A DNA stretch of 64,000 nt from Sambucus nigra (GCA_949130495.1 OX422211.1:338091504-338155503); one strand, 5' to 3'; positions 10,027-21,611 are shown, numbered from the stretch's first letter. A program made the numbers and translations. The notes: generated from the letters alone by a model not told the origin.

Positions 10027-12806
10027 TGTAATACCCCATAATTTTATATATATTTAATTTGATATTTAAATTATGCGAGTGACACATAGTTTATTTAAAT
10101 CAAAAAGTAATGAAAAAATAAATAAATATTAATTTATAGTGAAATGAATTAATATTTATGTGATACAATATTTACTAGTGTGATACAATAAATAAAATTG
10201 AATGTCAAATAATATTATGTTGTAAGTGAGTAAAGCGACAGTACTTACTAATATCTTGATCGGTTCTACCGGTTGAGATAGGATAATATTGATAAGTGAC
10301 TTGGATGGTAATTTTGAGTGCATGGTTGATTCAGAATGGATTAAAATAGGTAAAATTAAGTACCCGGGGGTTGTGTTTGGGTCTCGGGGGCTTTTTATAC
10401 TAGTTGGGTTAATTAAAAGCTATTTTAGTCATTTTTTTGGAATGTGAAAAGCTAATTTCGGGATTCTTACTTATATAATTTAAGGATAAGTGAAAAAATA
10501 AAGGTCATTATCATATTCTAAAGGTTTAGTTAAGAGATACCAAGAGTTGGAGTGAAAGTGAAGAGAATTAGAGATGAAACTCAAAGTTTCAAGTGAGAAC
10601 ATGAAGAATAACTCAAGAACACTACGGGATTGAAGATTGGGAAAGGGATTCAAGGATATTCATCATCTTCTTCATCAAATTCAACCACTAAAAACTATTA
10701 AGGCAAGTGTTTATCTTACTAAATAATAATGCTTTCAATTTATGTCATATTAAAATTGGAAAAATTATTTTTGGTGGAATTCACGTGTCAAACTTTTGAA
10801 TGTTGGGAAATGATTATGCAAATGGATTTTGGCATATGATGATGGAAATTTATTGATGAATTTTAATCATGAAACTTTGGGATTATGAGTTCATATGTAG
10901 TGGAATTAATATAGAGAAAACTTGTGATTGAAATGCGATATAGCATGTAAAGATGAAATTTATCCCATGAAAGTTACATATTTAGATGATGATTATACAT
11001 AATAATGAGTTCCATTGATATAAATCTATAAAGTATAATAGATATTGAAATAAATTATGTTGATGAGCATTTTTTAGGTTGAAATTGCTGAAATTTGGAT
11101 TGAGAAAACTGGGAAAGACTTTCAAGGGTGAATCGGTTCGTCCCACAGCCGAATGTTTTTTTAGAAAAGATTAAATTTTAATTCGAGGATTCAAATCATA
11201 TATCTTAGGACAATTGTGAACTTATGAAAAAATATATTAATTGAGATGGTGGGTTAAAATTATTTGAGATTTATTGGGGATTCAAGTTGAAATAACTGGG
11301 AAGAATTTTATTCGAAAATGAATAATGGAATTTGGATGAAAAATTCTAAAATATGGGGATGTGGATTTTGTGAAACTAATATGTATCGATAAATTTATAT
11401 AATGATATTTAATTAATTAATTTAGTGACTGGTTAATTAATTGTGGATATGAACAATATTGTGAAAATTGTTTATATGCGCCATGAGTGATAGGCATGGT
11501 TAAATGAAATTTTGGGAAATATATATATATATATATATATATATCAGTGTGAATGATATAATTAATTAAACATACCACTTTAGGGGTGCTATTAATGGAG
11601 GTTATATGATGTGGGTGTTCTCCTTGGCGAGTGAGAGCAGTCTAAGTATTAACCCCAGATCATAGCGCCAAGCATGCTTGAATAGGTTGGAATGGAGTGA
11701 GGTAATGTTGGTATAGTTATTCTCACAGGTTCAGGAATATGATCACCTCCAATATGTTTTATTTTTTGGTACGGTAGGCGATTTCGTCATGGTGTTTTTA
11801 GGATGAGGAAGTATTTCCCTGAAGAATAGCACACTAGATAACCGTATCTCAGTAAGTTTTATCTCAGAGGGATGACGGGTATCCGTATAAAGTGAGTGAT
11901 ATATATGTATATTATGATGTGAATATTGTGTATATTAATGTGAAGAAGTATACACGACTTAAACATTAAGTGTGAATAATGTAAAATTAACTAGTGAAAG
12001 TTAATGTCTTTAATTAATAGATTATAATTGAGAATTACAATTATTAATGGTAATTGAAATTAATGCAATAAAATACATGGTGATGGGATAACATATAGAA
12101 TTATGGATGGCATAGGACTAGTTAGGCGGGTAACATAACAAGGTGCTTAAAATGCAAACGTTAGGTGAGTACTTTAGATAAGAGGTGAGCAATGTCTTAA
12201 GAGAATGTGAGACCAATTTCAAATATGGAAGAATGGTCATAATTAATGATGAATTTTAATTACTTGCAAAATATTTTCTAAAAGGTTTTTTAGCGCTGAC
12301 CCATATCAAATATACTTTCAAAGCTTTTAGGTGTCCAGCCACAGGGACGCCAAGCATGATCGTTCTATCAAGTTTTTGAGTTGCAATAATTGTTGATGTT
12401 GCAGGATATTGTTATAGTCATTTCTTTGATCACATTCTAGATAGGTTCAGTTTTATTTTCAGGCATGTTTCCTATGTTGGATAGTTTAATTTATTTCATT
12501 TTATTTGGAATTGTTGTATGGTTATTATTTCAACCGATGGGTTATTCGGTTAAGATTTGGCATGTAATTGACTTATGTTTCAGATTTATATTGTTAATGT
12601 GTATTTACTTTTGTTATTTAACTAAATTGTGGTTTGAGTATGTTATTGCTATCATAAAGATTAAAATTGACACTCGACATAATTTAATAGTAAGTGGTTA
12701 GTAATTAACTGATTTTGACAATGATGTTAAGAATGAGCCAAATGAGATTCCAATTTTATTATAATAAGGGTTGGCCACCCGTTATTTTAATAATAGGGGT
12801 GTCACA
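10027..12806 (+). repeat. Right LTR of element P (about 2.78 kb)
   Basis: Starts TGTAATACCCCATAATT and ends GGGGTGTCACA, followed by the TSD CACTT. Family resemblance to the LTRs of D (TGTAATACCCCG) and F (TGTAACACCTCG) is clear at the start and in blocks such as the AGGAAGTATTTCCCT segment. Contains a small (AT)n at 11519-11544. The 12465-12701 frame is LTR sequence shared with the left arm. Confidence 0.85.
11519..11544. repeat. (AT)n microsatellite in right LTR of P
   Basis: Thirteen AT units at the position homologous to the (CA)n(TA)n of the left arm. Confidence 0.9.
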
Positions 12807-12811
12807 CACTT

Positions 12812-13020
12812 TCAAAGGGAGGAGACCATCCAAACTCAACCGAGTTACAAATATTTCAGTCCATCAATTTCAAGAAAAATTGCATCCAGGCTTTCCAATA
12901 TATATAGTGTGACCCATCAGGCAATGGAGTTCATCCTATGTAACTACCCTCCCGGTTAAAATCCATCTAAACCCAAAATAATACCAAATCATGGATCTAA
13001 AAAAAGTAAACTAGCGTAAC
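12812..13020 (-). pseudogene. Element C1: copia gag N-terminal fragment
   Basis: On minus one reads, through frameshifts, PDGSHYIYWKAWMQFFLK and FGWSPP, the usual N-terminal block of Ty1/copia gag (motif Y-x-x-W-K...). The same block is found at 55601-55860. It follows the PBS at 13021-13035 and is continued after element P at 4209. Non-functional. Confidence 0.7.
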
Positions 13021-13035
13021 CCGCTCATATACCTA
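13021..13035 (-). other. Degenerate initiator-Met-type PBS of element C1
   Basis: The minus strand reads TAGGTATATGAGCGG; the second copy at 55879-55894 reads TTGGTATAAAAGTAGG. Together they point to an original TGGTAT-A-GAGC site, the initiator-tRNA-Met PBS common in plant copia elements. Confidence 0.55.
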
Positions 13036-13037
13036 TC

Positions 13038-14341
13038 TGAGAACACCCTATGAGCCCCTAGGGTTTGTAGAGAAAACAACACTTTTTCAATTCTCACAAT
13101 TTTTCATTAACTTTTCACTTTTAAAAATAACTAGTGTTTTGTGAAGCAGTTTTGCTAATTTTAGTCTTTACCTAAGCATGCATCTAAGTGACCATAAGTA
13201 AGAATAAAATAAACAACCGACTACACGACGACATATGAGAAATCCTGTAACAGGAAAGCTTTGAGTAGCCTATCCATATAATTCCACTACAATATAGGCG
13301 GTATTTACATGACCAATTTAGACTTACTCATAGGTTATATGCCTTCATCCATTGTCACTCTTCCTTAATCATTGTAACCTTATTTGCAGTCATTGTTGGA
13401 TACGTGCCAACATCCACATAATGCATGTTCTGTCCCATGTCTCAATATCCCACCGATCTTACTTGCCTCCTGACCAGTCCAGCCGTAACTCATCACAAAC
13501 ATGTTATCCATCGCAGGAAATGCCCACAACATGTAGAGAAAATTGCTTTAATAGAAAATCAAATATCTCAAAATGACATATGTATATATGATTATTGGAT
13601 ATCAAAACATGGGTGTAAACTAGAGTTTTGGTTTTGAAGACTTTCTCTCAAAACAAACACACAAACATGAAGAGATTTTTAATAAGTTTTGGGACATTAG
13701 AATCTTAGAAAAGTATTTATGAAATCGGATACTCTGTACTCCTATTTATAGGAGGTTAGCTGAAAAAAGATAAGGATGAAAAAGTATTTGGTAAATCTCG
13801 AATAAAATAAAAATTTGTGCGCTTGTTCAAATGAAGTACATATCATTCAAATGGAGTGTAGTATGTCCTTCGAACATAGTTCTAACTACACATTCAACGA
13901 GATTTTAGCACAGGGATAAAAACATCTCGTTCAAAGTTTCATTCGAAGTTGTTCTAATAAGGTACTTCATGTCGTTCAAACAACACACCATCGTTGTTCT
14001 AATGACCTGGCGAAAAATATGTTTTTCTTCTAAAAAATATTTTTAAATAATAATATTTTATATAAGTAAAAATAATTTTATAAAAGTTCGAACACCCAAA
14101 ACAAAATCTAAGGATCAAACATAAACATGTATCCTTACCTCATTGCAATGCCTTGGATGATGAAGATGAAACTTGACTTAAAACATGATGTTTCTTTATC
14201 TTTGCCAGTACAATCTTCAATAACACATAATAGGCTTAACACACATCTTAAGTCCTAACCTATGACACAAACATGTTTTGTCCAAACATGAAATAAATCC
14301 CATACTTACAAATTGACTTCATTCGGAAATTTGTCTGTACA
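13038..14341 (-). repeat. LTR of element C (1.3 kb), shared between two internal copies
   Basis: On minus it begins TGTACAGAC at 14341, right after a polypurine tract TAAAGGGGGATATT, and ends GTGTTCTCA at 13038 beside a PBS. Internal sequence lies on both sides (3' end of an internal region at 14342-14423, gag start at 12812-13020), so this LTR is simultaneously a 3' and a 5' LTR of a tandem array. Homologous to 55897-56960. Short ORFs here (13352-13637) are LTR sequence. Confidence 0.75.
13741..13750 (-). promoter_or_regulatory. TATA box of element C LTR
   Basis: The minus strand reads TATAAATAGG. Upstream of it (plus 13800-14010) lies a cluster of CGTTCAAA/TTCGAA-type motifs. In the second LTR the corresponding site (near 56605) has lost the TATA. 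Confidence 0.5.
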
Positions 14342-14423
14342 AATATCCCCCTTTAGCAATTCTGAGACAAAAATCAAAACAAAAAACCTACTAAGTCGTC
14401 CTGCTCACTAAGAATAAATTCCC
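14342..14423 (-). other. 3' internal end and polypurine tract of element C
   Basis: Minus strand TAAAGGGGGATATT directly precedes the LTR start. The remaining internal sequence continues, by inference, at 26521 on the other side of element G. Confidence 0.6.
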
Positions 14424-14729
14424 TGTATGGACATTATTTTATAAGTCCGTTATCAATTAATTATGTCATATACCGCTACACCGTCGAAGAGCATTCAAGA
14501 GCAATCTACATAAAGACGGATCCAAATTAATCAAGTTCTTCATCACAAAGACTCTGCGAAGTTTACTTTGGTAAGGTTATGTTTTAATACCTTAACTTTC
14601 CACTTAGAGCTTTTGGGATATTTTTACAAAATATTTTCTAAGTGCTGGAGCAGACTTTTTCGTCAAAATTTGAGAATGAGTATTTTTTCTAAGTGTTGGA
14701 GCGGACATTTAAATATTATTTTCTGACGC

Positions 14730-14858
14730 AACAGTCGTTCAAACAACTTTGTACTGTCGTTCAAACAACATTGCATTGTCACGCGATGTCGTTCAAACGA
14801 CACGCGTATCTCATTCACGCGACATATGTTTCTCGTTCGAACGAGCTCGACAATCGAG
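14730..14858. promoter_or_regulatory. GTCGTTCAAAC-type motif cluster upstream of TATA, first G LTR
   Basis: Five to six copies of TCGTTCAAAC/TCGTTCGAACGA and related CACGCGA motifs fall in about 130 bp and end some 15 bp before TATAAATA. The same array is at 25100-25235 in the second LTR, and a looser form is in element C LTRs. Confidence 0.6.
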
Positions 14859-14872
14859 GCATCGCATTTTTG

Positions 14873-14880
14873 TATAAATA
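14873..14880 (+). promoter_or_regulatory. TATA box, first LTR of G
   Basis: TGTATAAATA follows the motif cluster; the second LTR has the same sequence at 25245-25252. Likely retrotransposon promoter. Confidence 0.55.
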
Positions 14881-15262
14881 ATCATCAAATGGTTTCATTT
14901 TCATTAAGAAGTCCCAGTGTTTTGAAAGAAAGAAAACTGCAAAATTGCGGAATCCTTTTGACTTATTCTTTTACGTTTTAATCCCTTTTTTATTTTCATT
15001 TCACAAAAATCCCATATGCTTTAGTGAATTGTTTTGGTGTTCAAGAACACACTTTTCTTTTGTTCGTTCTTTATGGGGAGAACTCTACAATCGACAGCTA
15101 TATGTTATTGTGGAGGGAGTCCTTATAAAGTTCACACTTGTGGAAAAGCCATTTCTTTTCCATTACTGACCACCTGGAGTTCTTGCGGGAGATTCCATGC
15201 GACGACATTAAAACCGACACCTGAGGGTATTTCGTATATCATTCTCATTTTCATTCTAATCC

Positions 15263-15345
15263 TTACTATACCCTTTTCAATGCCAACCGATCTACTACTT
15301 ACTATACCCCAACCGATCTACTACTTACTATACCCCTTTCAATGC
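15263..15345. repeat. Short imperfect tandem repeat at the D/G junction
   Basis: CAACCGATCTACTACTTACT with a following ATACCCC occurs twice (from about 15284 and 15310), framed by two copies of CTTACTATACCC...TTTCAATGC. It sits exactly where homology to the second G LTR ends, suggesting repair slippage at a deletion junction. Confidence 0.6.
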
Positions 15346-18300
15346 GACTTTCACGTATAATTCTTCTCGTTAAGTGATACTTACTAACCCTCTTCCCCTC
15401 TTGGCGTATACCAAAAATTGCTACCCATGCACCTTTCACCAAATTGTGTACATCTGGACTCTCATACCTTATCAACATCCTCACTCTATTTACGCGTAAG
15501 CCACCCTTAACATTCGATTGGGTGGAACTCCGCTGCAAATTGTCCATAATAGTTAGATATTTGTCTTCTCAAGGGTTACTCCCTTTTTAAATGGTTTCCC
15601 ACTCTCTTTCATCCCATGTTGGACGTGTTATCCTGATTGCACAAAAGTTAATTGATTGTCATCCTTCTCACGATGCTTAATTCACTCTACCACTTCCATT
15701 TCGTCATATTAGTCTCACAAGTAAAAATTTTACCCATTTATGCCTCTTCTTCCTTTGATTAACACATAAATGAACCAGGGTAGTATATACCCCCTTTTTA
15801 ACCCATACATACAGGTTTAAACATCAGATATTCTCCATACGTACTCCACTCTTTATTGCCCCTGCATTTGTAACGTGGCTATAACACTTGGGCGTTCTCA
15901 ATCACCCCCATAATTAGAAATCCTTAGTCCCCTTAACCTCATTGCATCCTTCAACCCGCCGTAATAAAACCAATTTTTTTCAGCATTTCCTCACCACATC
16001 ATTGTTTATACTGTCATTATATCTCAATTTCCCCTTTAACTTCCAATTCTAACAATGTACTCCATAATGATTGAGGTACCCAAATCATAGACGAACGGTC
16101 GTACATCTCCCTACTACCAACCTTATGCTAAGTTTCATGCGTGGGATGTCTCGCAAAGAGAAATCCAAATAAGGACCCCCCCCCCGATACACTACTCCCT
16201 AGCATTGTCGATCATCAAGATCTGTTAGGCCCTCGGTCCATAACATATACCCCTATATTCCCGTTTCTTGACAATCAAGTTACATCTCCTTCTGCAATTT
16301 CACTTAAACAAGGAACTCCTTTCGAAAGACACTGTCTCTTAACATTAATGAAAATCACATTCCATAAACATCATGCAAACGTAATCGGGGCTCTTGAAAT
16401 CCCATCCCCAGACATACAACTATGAGTATAAACTCCCATGTCTCTAAAGGGTGTTAAAACAATGCGTTCTTCATATTACCACATCCTGAGCGTTATTTAT
16501 AATAATCAGCTAAATATTTCCGCTGAACAGTAAACTAAATACACTCTGTATTATAACAATGAAATCCCAACTCATACCGGGAATAAATATCCGAGACCAT
16601 TATACTTTTCAAAGTCTCAACAATACATATATATAACTATACACAAATATATAAATGCGAGTCCGACCCTCTCGCAAATGGGGCCTAGCCATAACAAAAC
16701 ATTCTACCCAAAGGTAGTAACCCCGATGGACTAGCAATAATCGCACACAATCGGTTTAATCATTTTCATAAAACCATAATTAGGATAATATCGTACTCGT
16801 ATAACACATCACTAAAAACGAGTAATTTCAATAAAGTATATACCACTATCGATACCCCCATACATCCTTCGCGGATAAGAATAAAGGTAACCCAACGATA
16901 CCAGGGAAAATATTCACATAAATACTAAAATTGTCGAGATACTCACTAAACTCGTCTCTCATGCAAATATGGAAACAATAAAAATGTAGTAACTCGTTCG
17001 TATCACATACAACACGCATCATCATCTGAGGATAGAACTCATACTTCTATCTTTCCAATCGCCCTAGTTGTTCAAATGGTTCCTGGATTTAACACACCTA
17101 TCCGTACCAACCAAAAATTTCAATAACCATTGTCCTTGCTAGGCACCATACCCTTTATTCCTCTACTCACTTCGGGAAAATTTTAACACACGAGTTTCAC
17201 TCCCCACAAAATACCTTTACACATACTCCACTCATCTCCGGTCACATTGACTATGTTAAGGTTGTCCTTCTCTCGAACGTTCACAGTCCCGACTCTAATG
17301 GCAACCTCTGTTGTTCCCTTAATTTTTGATGGCCCTAAGGAACATGCTACTCGTTTCAACATCTCTTCTTGAAATTACCTTCGCTCGGTAAACAATTCAG
17401 CTTCCTAAATCATTTAAACGGGTCCCCTGATGGGTCTCCCCCTTGTGTTGTTTCACCAACACCGTTTCCCCCAGTCTTACTCTATATAAATTCCTTGATT
17501 CTTGCGTCTCCCCACCCAAGGAAACTTTTACCTCCATATTAACACAACACGACATTATTACCATTTGCATCGACCGTCCAAGCAGAATTCCTCAGAAGTG
17601 CTAACAATTCTTTTTGCATGTAAATTTTCCTTTTAATGTCCTCTTCTCCATTTCACCTACTTCATTTGGTGTAAGGTTCGCTAACCAATTAATTTTTTTT
17701 CACAAGGTGACTTCTGTCCATCCCTCTGGTGTGAGTTCAGAACAACGTTCGTATCTCACTCTGAACATCTAATGAAGGAACTTATGGTCAAACCATACGT
17801 ATGCACCTTCTCTTGACAAAACATTTAACTTCTAAGTGTGGTGGCTGCCTCTCACCATTGAAACTCCGCTCTTACGAGCCAAGGAAAAATTCTACCCCAA
17901 ATTTTCACTCTCGATTAGCCATACCACGTCATATGTCCAAGCCTTTGGATATATTACGCGAGTTGGTTAGTACACGCCATCTCCGCATTTTTAGTATTTC
18001 TAGTGCTGGTTCTTTTCAATGTTTCGTCTAACTCTCTCCCAATCCAACCTTGCTGGGTGGGTCTAAATTGACCCCACTTTCTACTATAGTTGTACCTGAA
18101 AGTCACAAGTCATGACTTAACCGTCTTTATCGTCCTGGAATTTCGTGCCATAATATGAGTGACTTCAACTACTGTCATCCTTCTTTAAATAAGTCAAATA
18201 ACCTCAACTGATCTTTGCCTCCTGTTGTCTGCCCAACTGTCTTCGCCTGACATACTGCATTGTTCGGCAGCCGAACACACCCGAATGTAAATAAGATTCA

Positions 18301-18435
18301 CTATCGTATATATCATAGCAGGAGAACGAAATCTCACCAAATAAATCAACAATCCTAAACATAGGGCTCTATATCAAAGGAAAGCTACGCTCGAAGCATA
18401 ATAAGCCGCACAGATCCTAAAGGACACTAGAACCT
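15346..18435 (-). pseudogene. Internal region of D: decayed gag and protease remnants
   Basis: No long open frame. By comparison with F, gag should lie near 17000-18350; I see only scattered pieces. Around 16790-16800 the minus strand reads YEYDIILIMVL, which corresponds to YDVIMGMDWL at the end of F's protease. No RT, RNase H or integrase signature was found. The 15302-15547 minus frame and the plus frames at 16141-16425 and 17801-18031 are not recognised and are probably chance. A C10 homopolymer lies at about 16176-16186. Confidence 0.5.
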
Positions 18436-18450
18436 GATGCTCTGATACCA
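18436..18450 (-). other. Initiator-Met-type PBS of element D
   Basis: The minus strand reads TGGTATCAGAGCATC, the standard match to the 3' end of plant initiator tRNA-Met, 2 bp from the LTR. Confidence 0.85.
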
Positions 18451-19781
18451 CCTATAACACCACGTCTAATTAAATACCGGGTAGCTACTCCTTTATTAAA
18501 TTAAAACAGAATATCAAGTTGGTTCAGTCTTAGCATCCCTGTCAAAAAACATTTAATTAATTACTAGACACCTAATATTAAAAAAAAAGATGTCAAATTT
18601 TATTAATTAAGTTAACAAATAACCAAGAACTAAATCATTAACCATTAATCTCATAAACAATCTCATATAAATAACCAACGAAAATGAATTCAACTGAGTC
18701 TAGAGTAAACACTCCAATAATAAAAATATGCCAGAGTAAATAAAGTCCCAATACAAGAGTCTGAATAAATAAACCAATAATTGAAGTAATGAAAGTCTGC
18801 AACTGTAACTTCTAAATAAGAATGGGCGGCATGCCCTAACTGATACAAATGATTCTGAAGGAATCAAGGATAAATATGAAGGCGTCTACTATCAATATCC
18901 TGTAGCTTTGACAGCAACTACAGCACGTCATCATAATGGAACTCCTATGCTTGGCGTCGTTGTGGCTGGGCACCTAAAATGTTTTTACAAAACGAAAATA
19001 GATTTAGAGGAAAACGAGTTAGAGCCCGAGGTGAAAATAGTTTAAAGTTTAGCAAGTGTTTAAATTAAAATTAAACAACACATATTATAAACACGTTAGT
19101 TGCGCACTCTCACATGAGTTTCTTACCTCTCAGCTACTGTGCACGCCTAACGAATGCCTTTAACCCATCCTAGTTATGCCGCTATCTAACTAGTTTGTAC
19201 CACGAATGCTTTCGCATTCTACATAGGATGTCTACTCTTAATATTCAAACAAGATATGTTTAGACCCCATATTATCATTCATTAAATTACTTATCTCAAG
19301 TGTTAATTAAATTCTCATTCTTAACCCATTTAAATATCTTAACATATTCACATCTACTAAGCAATAATGAATCAGTCAGAAGTACATAAGTATAACACTC
19401 TCAGTACATAAATACATATGTGTCACCCCTAGGCTATGTTGCGGTGCACGCATACTCTGTTATCAAATCCATGTACATCACATACGTAAGGATCACATGT
19501 TCCGAATCACTCAGGAACCGTCTAAATACAAATAACACATATTGGAGGCGAACATAGTTCACATACCCATAGGTCATGCACATACCTATGCTCCCATGGT
19601 CAGCTAACTTATCCACTCACAAATAAGTCATTCACAGTCCTATATCCTTAAGGTACCAGTCTAAATCCCCCCAAAGCACACAAGGATAAAAGGGTCATTT
19701 TCCATAAAAATAACCTCCCGTGATAGCAAGTAAGGTAGGTATGTCATACACATAAAAAATCCATACACTAGGCATTCACAC

Positions 19782-19784
<3 letters not shown>

Positions 19785-19859
<75 letters not shown>
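19785..19859. repeat. (AT)n microsatellite, about 37 units, in D LTR
   Basis: Pure AT run preceded by CACACACA. Confidence 0.95.
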
Positions 19860-19863
<4 letters not shown>

Positions 19864-20288
19864 CAATATAGGTACACTCATCTCCTATATATTAAGTCTC
19901 ACCCACAATATTTATGTTCTGGAGATTCTACGTACTATTTATTTAACGACAAGTCTCGTCATACGGGTTTGGGTACCTATACCTATCCCAAGTGAATACT
20001 AGGTCTCCCATTTATTACTAAGGTTATCTCAGCAAATCTAAAATCCCTTAAGTTATCATTCTTTCCACTTTCAGTCCCAAAATCGAAAGATCTCCAACCG
20101 TCCTCACTCGGTAACCATTCGTAATTACAATGCTCAATCCCCTAAGTTATGATATTTTTAGAAAATAACTAAGATCCTACTGACCTTATCTAAGTTCCAC
20201 AATATTATATTAATCACCCTAAGAATCAGCCTCGGCTTTAGGATTTTCATTAAACCTTAAAAGGAAACAATTTCCAAGAATCAGCAGG

Positions 20289-20366
20289 GGTCGATCGATC
20301 GAAAAAAAGGGGTCGATCAATCGATCATCGATCGAATGAAATTCTTGAGTCGATCGATCGATCAAG
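20289..20366. repeat. GTCGATCGATCG motif cluster in D LTR
   Basis: Three blocks of TCGATCGATCG-type sequence in 78 bp, each self-complementary through CGATCG. Comparable in style to the CpG-containing clusters in other LTRs of this window. Confidence 0.75.
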
Positions 20367-21554
20367 CAGGTATTTGCCCAAAATTTCTTAAACAGTTACG
20401 GGATTCCTCTTGTTACACCTCAAATTATTCACTTTAACGTCAAAAACTCTCAACCAAATATACTAATCATCATACCAACATGTTTACATAATTTCTAACA
20501 TTATTAGAATCATTAAATCATTCCGAATCTATAGTTTCTTGGATCAAAAGTCATAATTACTCTTCTAACCCTAGTTCTTCCTAATTTCTTCAAGAACATC
20601 ATAAATTCTAATTTAATTTCGTAATTAACTACACATAGAACATGATTTTGTACCTAATATCTGTCCAGAAGCTTTAACTACATGCAACCCTACCCGGATT
20701 CAATATTTAATGCTCCCATTTTACAATTTATGTCATTGTTCATAATAAATCTTCAAATCTGCACTATCAAGTAAAATATATGCTTTGAATCTTTGCAAGA
20801 TAAATCACTTTCCTGTAGAATACCGATTCTAATCCGTTGATGACGTTGTTGGTTGGTTCCCCCTCTCTCTCCAGTCACAAATCCGGCGGTGGTGGTGGTA
20901 TGTGGTGGTTATGGCCATGGAAACCCTTATGTAACTTATCCTCTATCTCACGTAGCCCACTTCTTACTTTTTGGTTGATAATGTCCCTAATGTCCTTCCC
21001 AATAATAATTAAATAAACTCTAAAATTCGTGGGTCTAATTTCCTTAAAATCTAAAATGACAAAAACACCCTCCCAGGTTACCGGTTAAGCCTAAAAATGC
21101 CCCGGGACCCAAACTAAACTCCCGACTAGTGTTTTCTGACTATTTTGACCCTTCCAGATACGTTGATGCACTCAAAATGTTGATAAGGATGACATAGAAA
21201 TAAAATACTTTTAAATCCATTACATTGGGTCCTGACACGAATGACACGCGCATCCCACTTAATTACCGAAATTGTCGTATTTTCAACTCACGATAATTTT
21301 TAATAAATACAATAATCATATATTACCATAATCACTCGGTAATATTCAACATCATTATAATAATCAAATACTAACTCTCATCTCGTTAGCATTTAAATCC
21401 GAATAAATTTTCAATTAATTAACCCAAATTAATTATAATAAATCTCATAATTCAAGGCAATTTAATTTATTAAATCACATGATTAAAAGCCATAAAAATA
21501 CGGGGTATTACATTAAATAATTTCTTAATTTGAACAAACGGGGACTCTTCAAAT

Positions 21555-21566
21555 TTGTATCAGGGC
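21555..21566 (+). other. Mutated PBS of first G copy
   Basis: TTGTATCAGGGC here against TGGTATCAGAGC at 25845-25856 in the second copy; two substitutions. Confidence 0.7.
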
Positions 21567-21611
21567 CTGTTGCACTATGTTATTGTGGTTTGATCCTGAT
21601 TTTTCACAAAA

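Larger units (their letters stand above)
4210..12806. mobile_element. Element P: inverted-LTR (palindromic) long-LTR gypsy unit with TSD
   Basis: Two LTRs of the same family face outward: left LTR 4210-7064 on minus, right LTR 10027-12806 on plus. Each is preceded on its own strand by a polypurine tract CAAGGGGGAAGTA and by homologous 3' internal sequence, so both ends are 3' ends. The unit is flanked by CACCT (4205-4209) and CACTT (12807-12811), a 5-bp duplication with one mismatch. The uninterrupted site is present in the second C copy near 55662-55685 (CACCT then TCAATAGG). No PBS or 5' LTR boundary was found inside. The long LTR, the polypurine tract and the gag fragment fit a Tekay/Del-like gypsy lineage (inferred). 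Confidence 0.8.
15275..21512 (-). mobile_element. Element D: long-LTR gypsy element, 3' end deleted
   Basis: On minus: 5' LTR 21512-18453, PBS 18450-18436, then 3.2 kb of internal sequence to the junction at about 15275. The 3' LTR is missing together with part of the host G LTR. The PBS TGGTATCAGAGCATCAGG and the leader after it match element F (32021-32038). The LTR start TGTAATACCCCG and length (3060 bp) match the family of P and F. Assigned to a Tekay/Del-like lineage by long LTR, PBS and the protease remnant. Flank right of the LTR is TTAAA (21513-21517). Confidence 0.8.
18453..21512 (-). repeat. 5' LTR of element D (3060 bp)
   Basis: On minus it begins TGTAATACCCCGTATTT at 21512. The inner end reads TATA instead of the expected CA, a C-to-T change on the element strand. 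It holds a long (AT)n (19785-19859) and a cluster of TCGATCGATCG motifs (20289-20366). Short ORFs such as 19434-19616 are incidental. Not paired within the window. Confidence 0.85.
14424..21551 (+). repeat. First LTR of element G, split by element D and partly deleted
   Basis: The LTR occupies 14424 to about 15275 and 21513-21551. It starts TGTATGGACATT and its last bases ACTCTTCA precede the PBS. Compared with the second LTR about 180 bp are missing between the two parts, from the CCTTGTAACC region to the TTTAAATAA region, so the D insertion was followed by a deletion. TATA box at 14873-14880. Confidence 0.8.

Noticed and set aside
12465..12701. 78-aa hydrophobic frame as a small membrane protein gene
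   Set aside because: It belongs to the P LTR; the matching frame in the left LTR (4352-4549) is just LTR homology with no start or stop conservation pattern that I could support.
4210..12806. Two separate elements of one family inserted in opposite directions
   Set aside because: There is only one TSD pair, at the outer ends, no LTR end or PBS at the centre, and the empty site shows that the unit entered at one point. Still to be confirmed by long reads.
16141..18031. Plus-strand frames at 16141-16425 and 17801-18031
   Set aside because: They lie opposite to the decayed minus-strand internal region of D, with no recognised motif.
19785..19859. Long AT run as a replication origin or centromeric repeat
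   Set aside because: It is a simple microsatellite inside a retrotransposon LTR; no satellite array or other origin features are nearby.
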